This document shows, in pieces, positions 6,896 to 7,282 of a stretch of DNA of 7,282 nucleotides. Numbering within the stretch: position 1 is the stretch's first letter; the number at the start of each line of letters is the position of its first letter. The DNA is from Bryobacterales bacterium (GTDB taxonomy: Bacteria; Acidobacteriota; Terriglobia; Bryobacterales; Bryobacteraceae), in NCBI GenBank assembly GCA_025462985.1, contig JAOAPP010000313.1, positions 1 through 7,282 on the forward strand, given 5' to 3'. A model generated the notes under the pieces. That model did no database searches, was not told the origin of the DNA, and saw nothing but the letters and a program-made list of their open reading frames with translations. A program made the translations under genes and the position numbers.

Positions 6896-7200
6896 TTCAG
6901 GAGATCCAGTTCATCCGCGAGCACGGTGCCTCGATTACGGAACAGAGCGATGAGAATGCCCAGCGCAACTGCGGCTTCGGCCACGGCAACGGCAATGACG
7001 AAAAGCGCAAAAGCCTGCCCGACGAGGTGATGATGAACTCGAGAGAAAGCGACCAGATTAATGTTGACCGAGTTTAGGATGAGCTCGATGGACATCAGGA
7101 CCACAACGAGATTGCGGCGAAGCAGCACGCCCGTAACGCCTACGGTGAACAGGAGCGCGCTGACGACCATGTAGTGGAGCGAAGAGATCTGCTGGAGCAA
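6889..7200 (-). CDS. nuoK: NADH-quinone oxidoreductase subunit K
   Basis: Small antiporter-type (MrpC-like) subunit linking NuoJ/NuoA to the NuoN pump. It has 103 residues with three membrane helices (about 11-27, 31-52 and 63-87). The two membrane glutamates needed for proton transfer are present: Glu39 in LMSIELILNSVN and Glu75 in VAVAEAAVALGI, matching E. coli Glu36 and Glu72. The C-terminus DELDLLKW is a typical ending in some lineages. I take TTG at 7200 as the start: the next codon upstream is the nuoJ stop in the same frame, GGAAGG lies 10 bases upstream, and the length and the His-Tyr before TM1 fit the family. The alternative ATG at 7170 would remove 10 residues and has no ribosome site. 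The identity is certain; the exact start is less so. Confidence 0.95.
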   Translation of the reverse strand: MLQQISSLHYMVVSALLFTVGVTGVLLRRNLVVVLMSIELILNSVNINLVAFSRVHHHLVGQAFALFVIAVAVAEAAVALGILIALFRNRGTVLADELDLLKW

Positions 7201-7282
7201 TTAGCGCTCGCCTTCCGCAGCTTTGCGTTGATGGCCCATCCACACGGAGCCGACGATAGCGACCAGAAGCAGGACGGAGGCG
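7201..7282 (-). CDS. nuoJ: NADH-quinone oxidoreductase subunit J, C-terminal end only
   Basis: Only the last 26 codons are inside the window; the rest lies beyond the right edge. The translated end reads ASVLLLVAIVGSVWMG, then HQRKAAEGER and a TAA stop. It is a membrane helix followed by a short basic/acidic tail. The ASVLLLVAIVG core is characteristic of the last helix of NuoJ, and the position directly before nuoK is the standard nuoJ place, so the call is safe despite the short fragment. NuoJ contributes to the proton path and coupling region near NuoA and NuoK. Its stop codon is immediately followed, in the same frame, by the TTG start proposed for nuoK. Confidence 0.88.
   Translation of the reverse strand, partial: ASVLLLVAIVGSVWMGHQRKAAEGER
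7211..7216 (-). promoter_or_regulatory. nuoK: Ribosome binding site that favours the TTG start of nuoK
   Basis: GGAAGG on the - strand, inside the end of nuoJ, lies 10 bases before TTG 7200. The spacing is slightly long, but no comparable purine stretch precedes the later ATG at 7170. It therefore supports the TTG start. Confidence 0.4.

Noticed and set aside
6392..7030. A 212-codon open frame on the + strand opposite nuoL and nuoK.
   Set aside because: It spans the reverse complement of two genuine genes and their junction; the composition is that of an antisense shadow.

Overview
This window is one end of a respiratory complex I (nuo, NADH:quinone oxidoreductase) operon, facing a c-type cytochrome gene that converges on it from the left. 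The DNA is fairly GC-rich and the coding frames are tightly packed. It is clearly bacterial. The complex I type and the dihaem cytochrome would suit an environmental Gram-negative such as Acidobacteriota, but I infer that from protein character only; there is no rRNA or other marker gene here.

Layout, left to right: (1) bases 1-580, + strand: the 3' part of a cytochrome c with two haem domains, whose start lies off the left edge. (2) bases 581-886: a 306-base gap between the convergent genes. It holds a possible 25-codon small ORF with a very good Shine-Dalgarno sequence, a weak promoter-like pair before it, and a 9-bp perfect stem-loop that could terminate the nuo operon. (3) bases 887-7282, - strand: the membrane-arm genes, read from right to left in transcription order: nuoJ (3' end only), nuoK, nuoL, nuoM, nuoN, nuoH. 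Neighbouring genes abut, overlap by 4-7 bases or are 11 bases apart, so they form one transcription unit with probable translational coupling.

Together NuoJ, K, L, M, N and H make up most of the proton-pumping membrane arm. NuoL, M and N are the three antiporter-like pumps, NuoK and NuoJ form the link region, and NuoH carries the heel and quinone-chamber connection to the peripheral arm. NuoA and the peripheral-arm genes are not in the window. The cytochrome could be a periplasmic electron carrier further down the chain, but no functional link to complex I is shown.

Most of the window is ordinary housekeeping sequence. The points worth a second look are nuoH sitting after nuoN instead of before nuoI, a long hydrophobic insertion in NuoH, Asp replacing the usual TM5 Glu in NuoM, the in-frame stop-to-TTG junction between nuoJ and nuoK, and the small ORF in the gap. 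I found no mobile element, CRISPR array, tRNA or rRNA, and nothing that amounts to a new multi-gene system.
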